Assembly: GCA_022494885.1 (NCBI GenBank)
Contig: JAGVSM010003488.1
Location: 62,001-126,000 of the forward strand
Origin: Micrasema longulum
Lineage: Eukaryota; Arthropoda; Insecta; Trichoptera; Brachycentridae
Direction of reading: 5' to 3'
Length of the DNA stretch: 64,000 nucleotides
Shown here: in pieces, positions 1 to 11,164 of the stretch
How positions within the stretch are numbered: position 1 is the stretch's first letter
Layout: every line of letters starts with the position of its first letter
Position numbers and translations under genes: made by a program
The notes under the pieces: model-generated
Database searches by the model: none
What the model saw: the letters and a program-made list of their open reading frames with translations, nothing else
What the model was told of the DNA's origin: nothing

Positions 1-204
1 TACCATACCTTTATGTAAATATAATTCTGTCCCAAAATAAGTTTGTTGCAGAAAAATTGTATTATTTTAAAATAAAAAAAACCTGGTATCTATTTCTTCA
101 CACAAACGTATTTTCTCCTGGATTATGACTCGAGAACTGTGATTTGACTGACACCAAAACAGAAAAAAAAATTCCAATACGCTTTCTCAAAAAAAAATCT
201 ATAA

Positions 205-395
205 ATACATGGATATTTTACTTTACACACTGTGTAACATTCACCATTCTACCCATGCTCCATATTCCCATCTCAAAAATATTATTGTTTTTTGTAGCAA
301 CAAATTTTAAATATTTCCCTAGGGAGGAAATCTAGCCCGTCTGCAAACATTTGGACATATTCAAAACGTTGTAGAAAAATTTGTTAAGTTTCGCA
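205..395. mobile_element. MITE-1 fragment
   Basis: One end of the window's commonest repeat. It contains the family segments CACACTGTGTAACATTCACC, then a decayed 'TCTCTGTTGCAACAAATTTAAATA' type stretch, then the terminal segment ending in ACATATTCAAAACGTTGTAG. Other copies (4.4, 25.9, 40.5, 41.1, 58.1 kb) carry the same blocks in the same order. The other arm is missing. No coding capacity. Confidence 0.6.
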
Positions 396-574
396 GTGCG
401 GAAAACGGGACAACGAAATCTCGGTTGTGTCGATTTTAGTTACATAATCATTCCGACATGCAGTTGTCCTTTTTATTAAATATCAGGGAAGCATCTACGA
501 GAGAGTGACAGAAAAAAAAATCTGTTCAAATACCTTTTTTCTTCAATTTTCTCTACCATCGCATATCCTCTCAA

Positions 575-730
575 GAAATCGGGCGCTACACCCTCCCCGG
601 GACCTTAAATTTTACATTGCTCATGACTACGACCCACGCAAACAACGCAAAAGCTGGTCCTCGAGGAAGTCCCCATTTATTTTTCTACTCATCAAGAGGG
701 TCGCGTATTCAAAATGGTTGAAAAACACTG
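575..730. mobile_element. hAT-like terminal remnant (one end only)
   Basis: A GC-richer block ends in GGTTGAAAAACACTG followed by CTCTAGAG. This resembles the right end of hAT elements (terminal inverted repeat CAGTG-TTTC-CAACC type) followed by an 8-bp flank. The matching left end with a CTCTAGAG duplication was not found upstream, so the element is truncated or the match is fortuitous. Compare the complete hAT at 62326-63129. Confidence 0.35.
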
Positions 731-1189
731 CTCTAGAGATTTTATTTTGATTCAAATTCTGGTCTTGTCAAAGTCTGGGCGGATGAAATTAATATTTGTT
801 TGTGTGAAATAAAACAAGAATAGGAAAATATTACAAACTACAAATACCGATAAAAATATATGAAATGGATTAAGAATAATTAATTGTATTTTCAAAATAA
901 ATATGGATATTGTGGAGAAATGGTTTTATACATAAATGTAAAAAAAATATTAATAAAAATACGTTGCTAGAAAAACGCAACATGTTCGGCCGCGCAGGTT
1001 GTGACGTCAAGATTCGTGACAATTTTCTAAACAAATTTGAATGAACAGGAACAAATAAGCACAAATCGTGACGCATAAGAGACGTGGCCAATGGAATGAC
1101 GGTTTTTACGGGAATCCAAAATTACAAATATAAAAAAATATTTTTTATGCTACTTTTAGCTTTAGCTTTTTATGTTCTAATTTTTTTAC
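731..1189. other. AT-rich sequence without a gene
   Basis: No coding signal. It holds a perfect CRE-type palindrome TGACGTCA at 1002-1009 inside a small GC-richer patch (980-1090). Nothing shows that it is used. Confidence 0.5.
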
Positions 1190-1345
1190 TGGACAGCCTT
1201 TCATAGACCTTCATTCTGGACGAGTGATTTTCTGGACGAGTGATTTTAACTTCATAGATTCTCTTAGGTAATAATGGAGGGAAAGGAAATCTAATTCACC
1301 TATCACGTACTAGGGTTCGATTCCTCGAAGCGAATCAGCAAAATA
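1190..1345 (+). mobile_element. degenerate tRNA-like SINE remnant (possible SINE-C)
   Basis: A pol III B-box-like GGGTTCGATTCCT lies at 1314-1326. Upstream is CTGGACGAGTG, which also occurs in the body of the SINE-C copies near 6.2 and 55.9 kb. A 16-bp unit TCTGGACGAGTGATTT is duplicated exactly in tandem (1215-1230 and 1231-1246). The A box is not recognisable. Confidence 0.35.
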
Positions 1346-1604
1346 ATGATTTTAAAGACAGTTCTACAATGCAATATTTTATTGTTTCTTGACTGGTATC
1401 ACACTGATCATCATCATTTGCTGCAATTTGAGTTCTGATTCACCTCTGAGTGTGGATACGAAAATGAGGACAAGTTTTATTTATAAAAATAGGTTTGCGT
1501 CTACATTATATTTTTTGACGTATTGATAAATATATGTACATATATATTATAAAAGTATGATTGACAATTCCTGCTTTCACTTCTACATAACAAATGAAAA
1601 AAGA

Positions 1605-1712
1605 GACAAAAGTATTGAAGAAATGTAGATGCTCAATCATAGGCAGATCGGCAAATGTTACGCAGTGATAAAGTAGGCACTTAAACCAACCCATGACATG
1701 CCATAAGTTTCG
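1605..1712. mobile_element. MITE-1 arm fragment
   Basis: Matches the inner arm of MITE-1 by eye: AGATGCTCAATCATAGGCAG, then AAATGTTACGCAGTG, AAAGTAGGCACTTAAACC and the ATGACATGCCATAAG segment (family: ATGACAGGTCATAAG). Only one arm is present and it is diverged. Confidence 0.5.
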
Positions 1713-1790
1713 TATATTCTTAGAATGCCGTATTTATTTTTCTAAAATATCAATCATTTTGGTTGTAAGATATTAAAACAAGAAGTCTCC

Positions 1791-1835
1791 CATCAGTCTG
1801 ATGATGTCGGTCGTGACGAAACCCAGTCACTGGTG
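1791..1835 (+). ncRNA. Hammerhead-ribozyme-like motif, complete core
   Basis: Seen in the sequence: stem I strands 1791-1797 (CATCAGT) and 1829-1835 (ACTGGTG) pair over 7 bp with one G-U. The conserved CTGATGA box is at 1798-1804. A stem II hairpin lies between 1806-1809 and 1814-1817. GAA is at 1818-1820. A 2-bp stem III (AC/GT) closes the loop CCA. The cleavage triplet GTC is at 1826-1828, so the predicted cut is between 1828 and 1829. This is the type I layout with a very short stem III known from Penelope-like elements. The departure from textbook form is one extra U (1805) at the base of stem II. An A-rich stretch follows from 1836. Activity is untested. Confidence 0.6.
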
Positions 1836-2078
1836 AAAACTTAAAAAAAAGAGGAAAAAATTAAAATACAGTGTTTTTATCATTTTATAGATAAATAGTA
1901 TGACGCGCGGTGAGAATATGTAAAATGTTAAGAAGTTGATTGATATGTTAGGCTACAGACGATGCTGAAGGCTAACATTAATTAATTAGCGTTGAAATTG
2001 CTTTTAAGCAATTTACAATTTAATTTGCTGTTAAAATATATAACATATCTGATTTGCTTAGAGTCTGTATTAAACGCC

Positions 2079-2365
2079 GAGGCAAGACTTATTTTTAGAG
2101 TCTCTAAGTTCAGTCATATCACTCCACTAATTCGGGAGTTACACTGGCTGAGAGGGTAAATTACGAACTCTATTAGCTTATGTATTAGTCGCTGCATAAC
2201 TCTGTTCCAGAATATCTCAAAACATTTTGCATTCCAGATGAACCGCTTGTAATTGACAGACGCCTTACGCTTTGATCAGCTACATCTACGGCTTTAGGGA
2301 AAGTCATTACACGTGAATGTTATCATCGCACGAAATTCGGTGAACGCGCATTTTTATATTTTTTA
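2079..2365 (+). mobile_element. LINE reverse-transcriptase C-terminal relic (CR1/L2-like)
   Basis: In one frame the DNA reads ARLIFRVSKFSHITPLIREL, then HWL. After a frame change it reads LHNSVPEYLKTF and later FGERAFLYF. These are the familiar C-terminal landmarks of CR1/L2-type reverse transcriptases (ITPLLRELHWLPV, APxYLxxL, GxRAFS). Stop codons and at least one frameshift show it is dead. The 5' part is absent, as usual for truncated LINE copies. Confidence 0.75.
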
Positions 2366-3291
2366 TTTACGGACATTGTTCATTTATACAGTTCATAAGA
2401 ATGAATAAAACAATATAAGAATATAAAAAACATTTAAAAAGAAGAAAAAAAGCATTTACAAACATAAACGACTTCAAGACAAGATCTGGACTATTTATTG
2501 TGTGCTCGTTTACATCTTAGTAAACTTAAACCAAAAACGTTCAGATTTTGTCTTGAGTTAAGAATACGACAAAGACGGGTCATTGGCAAATTAAGACTAT
2601 GGTTTGTTCTATTTATTTATTTATTTTAAAGAAACACACAGTCGACAATGAAATAATTAAATTTAAAAAAAATACATTTTAAAGACAGACCAGGAATGTT
2701 TCTAAATAAAAATCATACATATTATGAAATTGTGTTACAACAAAAGGATGTGTTTATGTGTATTTGTAAGTATAGATGTGTGTTAATGTGTATTCGTGTG
2801 GGAGTAAGTGTTCAGGAGGGTGCATCATTAAATAGTAAGTGGGATCGTATCGCAGCCAGAAATAATAAGTCCTAATTTATTTTTAAATAAATTAAGGGGT
2901 ATGTAAAATATATCAATAATTGAAAAAAAAAACATTATAGTTAGAGCATGAACGATAGAGGAAAGAGTATTGTGCACATTGCTGATGATGAACGGTATTT
3001 CATTGTTCCTCAACCTACGAGTCAGAATATGGAATTTTACCTATCCCAGTAATGATGGCACATCGATTTTCCTATTTAGTATGCCGAACATGTAGATGGA
3101 GTCAATATTAAATCTACGTTTTTGTCAACTAGAAATATTAAACAATGACGCTTTATCAGCGTAGGAATAATTACCTCTCTCTAGTCCAAGCATCCACGTT
3201 ACTTTTCGAAGCAAGCAATGTTGGTTTGATTCAATGAGATTTATACGGTTCACAAAGAATGGAGACAAATTTCTGTATTATAAAATTTAAT
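2366..3291. other. AT-rich stretch, possible LINE tail
   Basis: No gene seen. T-rich blocks such as TATTTATTTATTTTAAAG near 2610-2630 resemble antisense LINE 3' tails ending in repeated AAAT. The rest is simple A/T sequence. Confidence 0.35.
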
Positions 3292-3452
3292 GTTTTTTTT
3301 TTATGGTACAAAGAAATGTTCACATTCTTACAATTTACCCAAATATTTAAATTTCGGGGGTTATTTTCAACGAGTAGTAAATAACTCAATATTGGAAAAA
3401 TGGGAATCGAGTTCGGAGTCCACGACACTAGCCACGAGACCACAACCTGTTA
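3292..3452 (-). mobile_element. SINE-B copy, internally deleted
   Basis: Read on the minus strand it begins GTTGTGGTCTCGTGGCTAGT (tRNA-like head with A box), then skips the B-box region and resumes with TTTTTCCAATATTGAGTTAT, CTCGTTGAAAAT and AAATATTTGGGTAAATTGTA, ending in an A-run. The full-length reference copy is 40095-40290 (+). The deletion removes the pol III B box, so this copy should be transcriptionally dead. Confidence 0.7.
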
Positions 3453-4399
3453 GTATTTTATAATAAAGATACCTGTCTCGAATTGCACAATAAAGTATCT
3501 CATATCGGAGATGTCTTTCGTCAATGGATTCACACGGAGTAGCCCAAAATAAACTTTAAAAAAATAAAACAAGAGATAATAAATACAAAAAAATAAAATA
3601 ATGTAAAATTAATATGTTCAGTTTAGAAATGGAGTCTGATTACATCATAATTATTATCAGCAATTAGGGCTCAAGCATTTATTTATAGTTAGAAATATTT
3701 AACAACAGAAATTAGTAACTTTTTTTTTTAAGGGAAAAAAAAAATTCATTATAAAAAAAAATAAAAATGTTATATTCCATTATTCATGTTTACCGTCCAA
3801 AATAAAAATTAAAACGAATACAATAAGCTTCTACCAAGATTTTTCACTAACTATGTCTTAAAAAGTTTTACTTGTGTTTTAAATTTTAAGAGAAAATTAT
3901 GAAAATAATTTCACTTTGAAATTCTTAACAATCAGAATAACTTTGAAGCATATTAAATTTCATCAATTTTCGCGGCCGTTCATATGCACTTGAAATGAGT
4001 TTTTTTGCTATCGTTTGTACAATGCGTGGCATGACAACCCAGAAACACGCATTGTGGGTAAAGGATATTGTTTTTGCATCAGTTTCCAACAAAATCATCC
4101 CTAGCTAAGGCAATCATTGCTTTGTTACCCAGCATTATCCTATTGGCATAATTAACCGAGTAAACCCAATCTAGAGATACCCAAGATAAGTATTTATTAC
4201 AAGTTTGTCTTTCGCCGTATCATTATTGTAATTAACACTCGTTTCCGTTAGCAGTCTCGACAAAATGGCGGATTTAGGATCACTTACAGCTAACTTTCTG
4301 AGATGCTAAAGTTTGAATGCTTGAGAAAATTAAATGAAAAAAAATAAATCGTGAGAAGCATTTAACACTAAATGAATTTAAATTTTTTGCAACAAATGA
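3453..4399. other. AT-rich sequence without a gene
   Basis: Nothing recognisable. A slightly GC-richer part (3970-4270) contains no open frame of note. Confidence 0.4.
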
Positions 4400-4856
4400 A
4401 ATAAACATTTTTGAGAAGGCTATAAGGATGTTTATGACCTGTCGTCGGCTTGTTCAAGTGGCCACTTTATACACCGTATAACATTCAACATTCTGCCTAT
4501 GTTTAAACATCCACATTTTCCTAACTCTTTCGTCTGTTGACTCAGCCGGATGAATCTCACTCACATAATAAAGGTTTCAGATCTTTTACTTCACAAATAT
4601 CAATAGATGGAAGAAGTGGGAAATGTGGGTGTTTAAATATAGGCAGAATATAAAATGTTATTGTGTGCAAAGTGGTAACCTTAACTAGTCAATGACAGGT
4701 CATTAGCTTTGTTAATGCTTAGACTTTCAGATAACTTTTCAAAAATATTTTCCCTCTCCGTTGCAACAAATTTAAATATAAACAACTCCCAAGGGAGAAA
4801 ATTCAACATGTCTACCAACACTTGGACATACTCAAAACATTGTTGACTAAATAAAA
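4400..4856. mobile_element. MITE-1, foldback copy with both inner arms
   Basis: The left inner arm runs from about 4438 (GACCTGTCGTCGG) to 4542. The right arm (about 4600-4703) is its reverse complement with scattered mismatches, giving roughly 100-bp arms around a 60-70 bp spacer. Downstream, the family's outer segment (CTCTCCGTTGCAAC, AACTCCCAAGGGAG, ACTTGGACATACTCAAAACA) follows to the terminus. The far left outer segment is missing. No transposase frame is present, so it is non-autonomous. Confidence 0.75.
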
Positions 4857-4921
4857 ACGTTTTTTTTCTTTGATTTCATACAATCAATAATTATTGAGGA
4901 ACTCTTATTTTTTTTTTAAAG

Positions 4922-5037
4922 GTCAAACCGCACTGCCGCGTCTTTGCAGGAGTACCGCGCATCGTTTCGTCTACACTAGTGAATATGTTGATTTGTATCG
5001 CCGCGAAGCACCGTGCAGTGCCACTTTAGTGCAGTTT
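4922..5037. repeat. Short inverted-repeat element (about 115 bp)
   Basis: TCAAACCGCACTGCCGCG at the left faces CACTTTAGTGCAGTTTGA at the right. The outer 11-12 bp pair with one mismatch. The interior is GC-richer than its surroundings. It may be a mini-MITE; no second copy was found in the window. Confidence 0.35.
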
Positions 5038-6104
5038 GATTGAAAATCATATTTTTAAATTAATTAAATAAAACAACAGCCATTTAAAAAAAATGCAATA
5101 TATACTAATAAACGAAAATTATTAGCCAAAAATTATATTTTTCAATTCATAATTTTAAATTCTACGTCAAAAAAAAGTTTACTTGTCTCTCCAGTTGCTA
5201 AATTAAAATAAAGTACATATTAAAAAAAAAAGGTATCTGTTACCATGAAGTGAAATGTTTTAAAAAATTAATAGTTAAGAAAAAACATAAAATAGAGCTA
5301 CGCGGAAGTTCAGTGCTATGGGAAATTGTAAGAAAAAAAATTCTTACGCTTAGTAAAAAATAAAGAAAACGTTTTTAAATTTCTTGAAAATGTATTAAAA
5401 AAATAATAAAAATGATTTTAAAAAAATGAACTACTTTGAGCGGCATCACTAATTCTTTCGAATTAACCAATGATGAGGTGTTGTGATAGATTTTCTAACT
5501 ACTAGAAGCCAACTCACCTATCAGCAGAACTCACCGATGAGAACTTTTGACGTCACGGGCGAAGTAATATAAAAATCACAAAACTTAAAAAAATCACGAT
5601 ACATAAAAATATGTTATTGGAAAATTCGGCACAGTTTGAAAATTAAAAAAAAGAAAATACCACTAAACATCATTCAAGCAAAAAATTTCGTTACTATTTG
5701 ATTCTCAAAACGATTCGACCGCAAGCGACGGAAAAAACATGTAAACCGTATTGTGTTAGCGCAGCAAACCGTGTTCGTTTCGGTTGCCAAAATAATATTC
5801 AAAATATAGCAACCGCGAAAATCTTTACTCAAGAATTAAACCTGTTTTGTGTTAGTCAGAAAATGGAAAAATTCTCAGATTTCGTGAGAAATATTACAAT
5901 GTATTGTAAAAAAAAAAGTACTTTTTAATATACCAACAGCTTGGACTGAAAATCATCAATAAACCTCTGTCCGCAACCGATGATGTATAGAGCACTGCAT
6001 TATTACTTCGATTTTAGCGCATCTAAATAAATTTAATTATAAATGAGCTGATTAGTCTTACGCTTCTTATCTTCTTTTTTTAAATCATTATTCCATGTCG
6101 ACCT
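5038..6104. other. AT-rich sequence; one CRE-type palindrome
   Basis: No gene supported. TGACGTCA occurs at 5548-5555. A 76-codon frame at 5698-5928 has somewhat balanced codons, but I recognise nothing in it and see no splice or start context. Confidence 0.4.
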
Positions 6105-6245
6105 TCCAGGAATCGACCCCGGAATTTCAAGCATGTTAAGTAAACGCGCCAACCACTACAATATGAAGCGGACTTATCTCCACTTGATTTCTTTATTCTG
6201 GATGTTAACTTAAGAGCAGCCATCGAGTCGAAAGCACTCGTCCAG
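6105..6245 (-). mobile_element. SINE-C copy
   Basis: On the minus strand: TAGAACCGAAATCCTGGACG, then GTGCTTTCGACTCGATGG, then the tRNA-like part GTAGTGGTTGGCGCGTTTAC (A-box type), ending GGGGTCGATTCCTGG (B-box type). The same body-then-tRNA order is seen at 55.9 kb (+) and 31.0 kb (+). The tRNA-like module sits at the 3' side of the conserved body, which is unusual for SINEs. Confidence 0.6.
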
Positions 6246-6469
6246 GATTTCGGTTCTATTTTACAATAACCGTATTATATATATGCAACTGGATACAGAG
6301 AAAAAACACGGTCTAATTTTGATAATATCTCACGTTGTAGGACAACAGATTCTCGAAGAATTTATTAAACTTTTAATTAGAAAATTCTTTAGTTTTGTGT
6401 CTCAACACTTCGTGCGTTTTTTTCTCATTCAAAATCTTTGCACGCAAACAGACATTTTATGTAATAATT

Positions 6470-6637
6470 GCAACCACTGTACGGCTATTATATTTGAACC
6501 ACGCACGGAATGTTCCGAGTTTGATTCCCGGTGAGAACGCCAAAATAAAAAGTGATTTTCCTCAAGCCTAGATGTTCTGTTCTGTAATTTTCAATTGAAA
6601 TTAGGTCTCTTTACCTGTTGTGGTGCAAAAAAAAATT
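6470..6637 (+). mobile_element. SINE-A copy
   Basis: A B-box-like GAGTTTGATTCCCGGTGAG (6518-6536) is followed by the family body and the 3' signature CCTGTTGTGGTGC plus an A-run. The same signature ends the copies at 39.1 kb (+) and 55.7 kb (-). The 5' head is badly decayed. Confidence 0.65.
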
Positions 6638-6819
6638 TTTACTGGATTGTTGTAAACATTAAGTTTTTTTTTAAACCAGATATTAAGCTGTTGAGAAAAT
6701 GAAACATTGAACTCAAGGGCTTACGAGCTGTCAAAGGTTGCGTTAAGTATTCTTCTAACAAAATAATTGAACGGAATAATTCTGACTAATTTCTCGTTTA
6801 TACCCATATTAAACAAGCT

Positions 6820-7140
6820 TTACTTTGGTTGTAGGTTCACAGGATTCTTTTGACGAAGATATTTTTTGCACGTATTCTCAAGTTTACTTATTAAAACTAG
6901 TATTAAGGACCCCAAAGGCTCGCATTATTTTGAAGTTGTTTCCCCACGGACTTGGCCAGGGCAAAATGAAACTGATACAAATATTCTACACAAGTACTGC
7001 AGTTTCCACCATCTGCGTAGAAAAGACCTCTTTAAGGCAAGCTGCCTACTTACTGCGGGCGTCTCCACCCAGCGACCCCTTTATGTATCCCGACCACTCC
7101 CTTCTACCACCCAAGGAGCATCGTTCTTACGGATAATGTG
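6820..7140 (+). other. GC-richer block with two overlapping open frames, unassigned
   Basis: Frames of 103 and 92 codons overlap here in a block clearly less AT-rich than its neighbours (6900-7135). Neither translation resembles a family I know. The second frame contains VVSPRTWPGQNETD and HHLRRKDLFKAS. It could be an old transposon piece, a processed pseudogene or an exon. No convincing splice sites frame it. Confidence 0.25.
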
Positions 7141-7747
7141 TTGACCACTAAGAAAATATAATCAAAGAATGTTCATATAATTTCTCTACCTTCCATAACT
7201 CCTTCCGAAAATACAATAGTTACTAGATACTCCACCCTGATGCTGCAAAAATAATAAAAAATTTACACAACTTTCGGTCAAAGAGGATTGGCCTACTACT
7301 AGGTTAAAGTGTACAATCTACTTCCATTATCCATAAGGACAATTAGTAAGTACTCACAATATAAAATTACTATTAAGAAATGGATAGTGGAGGTGGGTTG
7401 CACACGGATCGATGAGTGGATCAAGCCAAATAAGTAAAAATGTGTGTACTGTTTATGAAATTTGGTCTACAGGTCTATATAAATTGGTTTTGTTTTTTAT
7501 TATTATTTTAGTTTATATTTCTTATTATGTTAATGATAATAAGATTAGTAACGTTTTTATTTTATTAAGTTAACTTTGTTAAATAACTAATTTAAGGCAT
7601 GTTTTACTTATTGTAAAATGTTTTTCTCGTCACGGAACACTCCAGTTAGGGAACATTTATTCTGTATAAAAAAAGAAAATAAACATTGTTAAAGTATAAA
7701 TAAATAAATAAATATGTAAATTAATTACATTTAAAGCATTAACTTTG
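7141..7747. other. AT-rich sequence without a gene
   Basis: Nothing recognisable apart from a short (AAAT)n-like run near 7697-7710. Confidence 0.4.
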
Positions 7748-7905
7748 GGTCAACAATATTTTGAGTAAGTCTAAATGTTTGTAGCTAAATCATGAGTATT
7801 GTATCTTAAGTATGGCAATAGATTTTAAGATAAATAACTTCCTAGAGAGTGAAATCTAGCCTTGGCTCCAAAAATTGGAACATAATAAAAATATTATTGA
7901 TTTAA
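7748..7905. mobile_element. MITE-1 deletion derivative (about 155 bp)
   Basis: Left terminus CAACAATATTTTGAGTAAGT and right terminus AAATATTATTG are inverted. The outer segments are present (TAACTTCCTAGAGAGTGAAA), but the inner arms (GACCTGTCATTGGCTGG block) are deleted. It shows that short derivatives of MITE-1 kept both ends. Confidence 0.5.
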
Positions 7906-9558
7906 CTAACTGGTATAAAAAGAAGAATATTAAAAAAAAAATATTTTTAAGCGTTGCCCAATATTTCAAATCATTCGGTCATATGACTTTCATCCAAATC
8001 ACTAAGGGTTTTTTACTGTTGTACGAAACGTGGATGTTTAAACAAAGGCCAGCCATTGGCCCGCGATGGATTCATCTCACAGGACGTCATTCATAAATTA
8101 CAGATATTGTTTCAATTTACAAAGGTAGGTACTGGACATTAAACTATACATTTTTTTTAAGGAGTCATTGACACATTTCTGATCATGCGGTTACAATAGA
8201 AGATCCCAGAAAAATTGTCGTACGAGGTTTTCCTATAATTTATTGTTTCTTTTTTTTTAAATTGGGTATTAACACTTGGGAGGAATAACGGATTTAACAC
8301 ACTGAACATATATTTTTTTTTTTCAAAAATTCTTTTAGTGTTATTAAAGGTCCATATAATCAACAATTTCGTTCATAAATTCCGATTACAATATTCGATG
8401 TCCAAGAAAAACCATTTTGTTAAATAAAAGAATAGGCTTTTTGAAAAGATATTTGATTACTTATTAGGGAAATGTTATTTTTTTAAGCCATGGCTTTTAT
8501 GATTTTTAAGTTCAATTTAAAACGCTGGTAACATCACAGGAACGGGTGGATTCAGCATTTTTAAGAGTAGGTAAGTACTATGCAAAAGGTTGTCTTAAAG
8601 TTAATTATAGCTTCATTTTTTAATTCCTTACAATTTTGGTAACTCGCGTGTTGTGAACAAGTGAACAGGATAAGACGCATAGTTACATTTTGTTTTGTAT
8701 AGGTCTATGTGAGTGTTGTGAGTAGTTTGTTTTTGTTCTTTTAATAACAATAAAAAAACTTGCATGACATGAGAATTTTACTTTTCTTCACTTTCTCAAG
8801 GAAATCGACAAAAAAGTGTGTCAGTATGTTCAGCTGATTATTCATAAGTCGGCGATCAATGGTTTACCCCCTCAGCCAATCACTAAATGAGATTGTCTCG
8901 CAGGAGGCTCCATGTAATACGTTAATGTTGATGGGTAGAAAATTGCATAGGCGTTTGTATAAATATGTCAACTGGGTTGACATTATATCATATTACTGTC
9001 GTTCGATACGTTAAAGATATAACTTTCATAAGATTAAATGCGGTGCCAATGTATCATAAATCGGAATATATTTTTATTTAATTTGGAATATTAACAGTTT
9101 TATAAAATACATATTTAAAATTTAAATATAATACATGACTCAGAACCAATGACATATTTCCATAAATCTTACAAAGTAAATACAGAAATATTTCAAGGAA
9201 AATAAACACAGAAACATACACGCAGTAAATTGGGCAATATTAAGACGTGTATAACCCATAAACAAATCATTTATACTAGAAAATCACTACGATAGACCAG
9301 ATCTTGTTTTGAGGTAGTAAATATAATTTTTTTTTTTGTCCGAGCTTTAATTTTTATTTATTTGTATTTTATTCGATTGTGCCTGAATGATTTAAAAATA
9401 TTTGACTGTGTATTTTTTTGAATAGACTAAGTCGGTTGATGAATAAATAAACAATGTACTTACATGTAAATTACAAAACCTTCAAATTTAATTTTAAATT
9501 ACAGTTATTAAGATAAATTAACGATTCCAGTAAAATAATCGAACAATGCAGATTCAAA
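7906..9558. other. AT-rich stretch; one palindrome near a TATA-like run
   Basis: No gene seen. ATGTCAAC-TGG-GTTGACAT (8965-8983) is a perfect interrupted palindrome just downstream of TATAAA (8959-8964). An 8770-8990 patch is more GC-rich but unassigned. Confidence 0.35.
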
Positions 9559-9722
9559 TTCATCTATTTTTTAAAGAATTAATTGGTTTCTTATTATTTA
9601 CTCAAATATTTAAATTATCCGACCATTTCTTAAAAATTGTAAATAACTTGTGTTGTAAAAATGGAAGTCACTCGACTGTGGTGGAGTGGAATTTGAACCT
9701 CGGACCTTTGGATTTTTTTGTG
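9559..9722 (-). mobile_element. SINE-B copy, 5'-truncated
   Basis: On the minus strand it opens inside the tRNA-like part: CCAAAGGTCCGAGGTTCAAA (B box), then the SINE-B body including AGTTATTTACAAT and AAATATTTGAGTAAATAATA, as in the reference copy at 40095-40290. The A box is lost. Confidence 0.65.
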
Positions 9723-10079
9723 AAGGAGTTGCAGGTTTATGTGAGTGAGGGTTAATATTTTATTATATCTAGGTAGCTACTTAATAATAATAATTTAAAA
9801 CATTGTTTAAACCTGTATATTGTGGGGGAATGCAGAAACAAAGTACACGCGGAATATTGAATATAGGCTGAAGATGACTAGAAAATTTTGTTTGTGATAA
9901 ACGCGAAAAGATACAAACTCGTATGTAACTAGGTACCTAAAAATTAGAATTCCAATTCTTATAGATACTAACAAAACAGTTTTTTTTTTCAAATGTGCGG
10001 TAGATAATAACATATAGAAACGAAGTTGTAAAAAATCCTTCACACAATTATATATGACGAACTGATGATACCTCTTTCA

Positions 10080-10150
10080 GCCCTCACTTTCCCCCCCCCT
10101 TTCCAACTTCCAGCACCCCCCCGCCACTTCCCCCCTCACTTCCCCAACAC
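10080..10150. repeat. C-rich tract
   Basis: Several C runs of 4 to 9 or more within 70 bp, in an otherwise AT-rich area. The minus strand could form a G-quadruplex and the plus strand an i-motif. No gene start is evident next to it. Confidence 0.6.
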
Positions 10151-10194
10151 TTCACCATATTGGTGTCGGTGCGCTTCAGTACTTTTTTATTGAG

Positions 10195-10280
10195 GACTAC
10201 ACCACGGTTCAGTTGGTCGGTTATACCTTCTTTAGTCCTTGTCTACAAGAATTTGGACAAACTCAAAGTATTGTTGAATT
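10195..10280. mobile_element. MITE-1 terminus
   Basis: The family's outer end is present: GTCCTTGTCTACAAGAATTT, GGACAAACTCAAAGTATTGT. The rest of the element is missing. Confidence 0.5.
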
Positions 10281-11164
10281 ATCTTGCATTTGTAAGAAAA
10301 TGTATAAATATGGATAAAGTCTCGGTGTAGTGTAACATTATTTTTATCGATACTTTTTGCCTACTTCTACGAAAAGATGGCGGGATAGTCAGCTATGGAA
10401 AAACTTTTTCTCCTGCTGTACATTGCCAAATATTAATTAGGGCTACTGTTTAAGATTGAAAGGCTTTTTTTAAGGTCGTGTCTGTGCGGAGGCTTCGTAC
10501 ATTATTTGGTAGGAACATTAGTTAGTTTAGCAGCGAAGGGTTTCCTAGCGAGAGTGGAAGGTTTATGAGAGCAATAAAACAAGATTTTACTCACTCTTAA
10601 CTATTCAATAAAACCTTTTTGAATACAAATAAGCTTCAAAATACGTGTGTAGTACGCTTCAAAGTAATTCTGTATGAGAATGGTCGGAATACATGTATGA
10701 AAAAGCATTGTATGTTGGTAAAGCTCCGCCATTATATTTGTATTACTTTTGTGTTCAAAAGCATGTCTAATGGGTTTAAGAAAAATGTCTAACTTGATGA
10801 TAATTTCCAAGACAAACACATTTATATCATCCACAATACCACTGCACTAACATTATTATTGAAGTAAAGGAAATTATTACTATTTTCGTTAAAATATAAG
10901 AAATGAAATTGAAATTAAGAAATATATGAAGCTGGTATTTTGGGGCCGTAGATAGGCTTTGTGACCAGGGTAAGCTCAGGCTCTTTGTACAGATATATAA
11001 ATTTAAAGAAAAATATCATTACCATCATCCGTCTGTATCTAATGGTGCATATGGCGCTACATAGGAACAATAAATGCAGCAGATTTTGTTTTGTTGGACG
11101 TATATAAATTGGTCCATGAAGAAGTATATAAATTGAAGAAATAAAATTTTCAGGCGTTGCCTAG
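10281..11164. other. AT-rich sequence without a recognised gene
   Basis: A 77-codon minus frame (10601-10834) has no family resemblance and no splice or start context. Nothing else was seen. Confidence 0.4.

Noticed and set aside
1002..5555. CRE palindromes TGACGTCA (1002 and 5548) as regulatory sites
   Set aside because: Isolated in sequence without a nearby gene start; two such octamers in 64 kb can occur by chance.
6825..7144. Conserved two-frame gene at 6.8-7.1 kb
   Set aside because: Neither frame resembles anything known and no splice sites match; kept only as an unassigned block.
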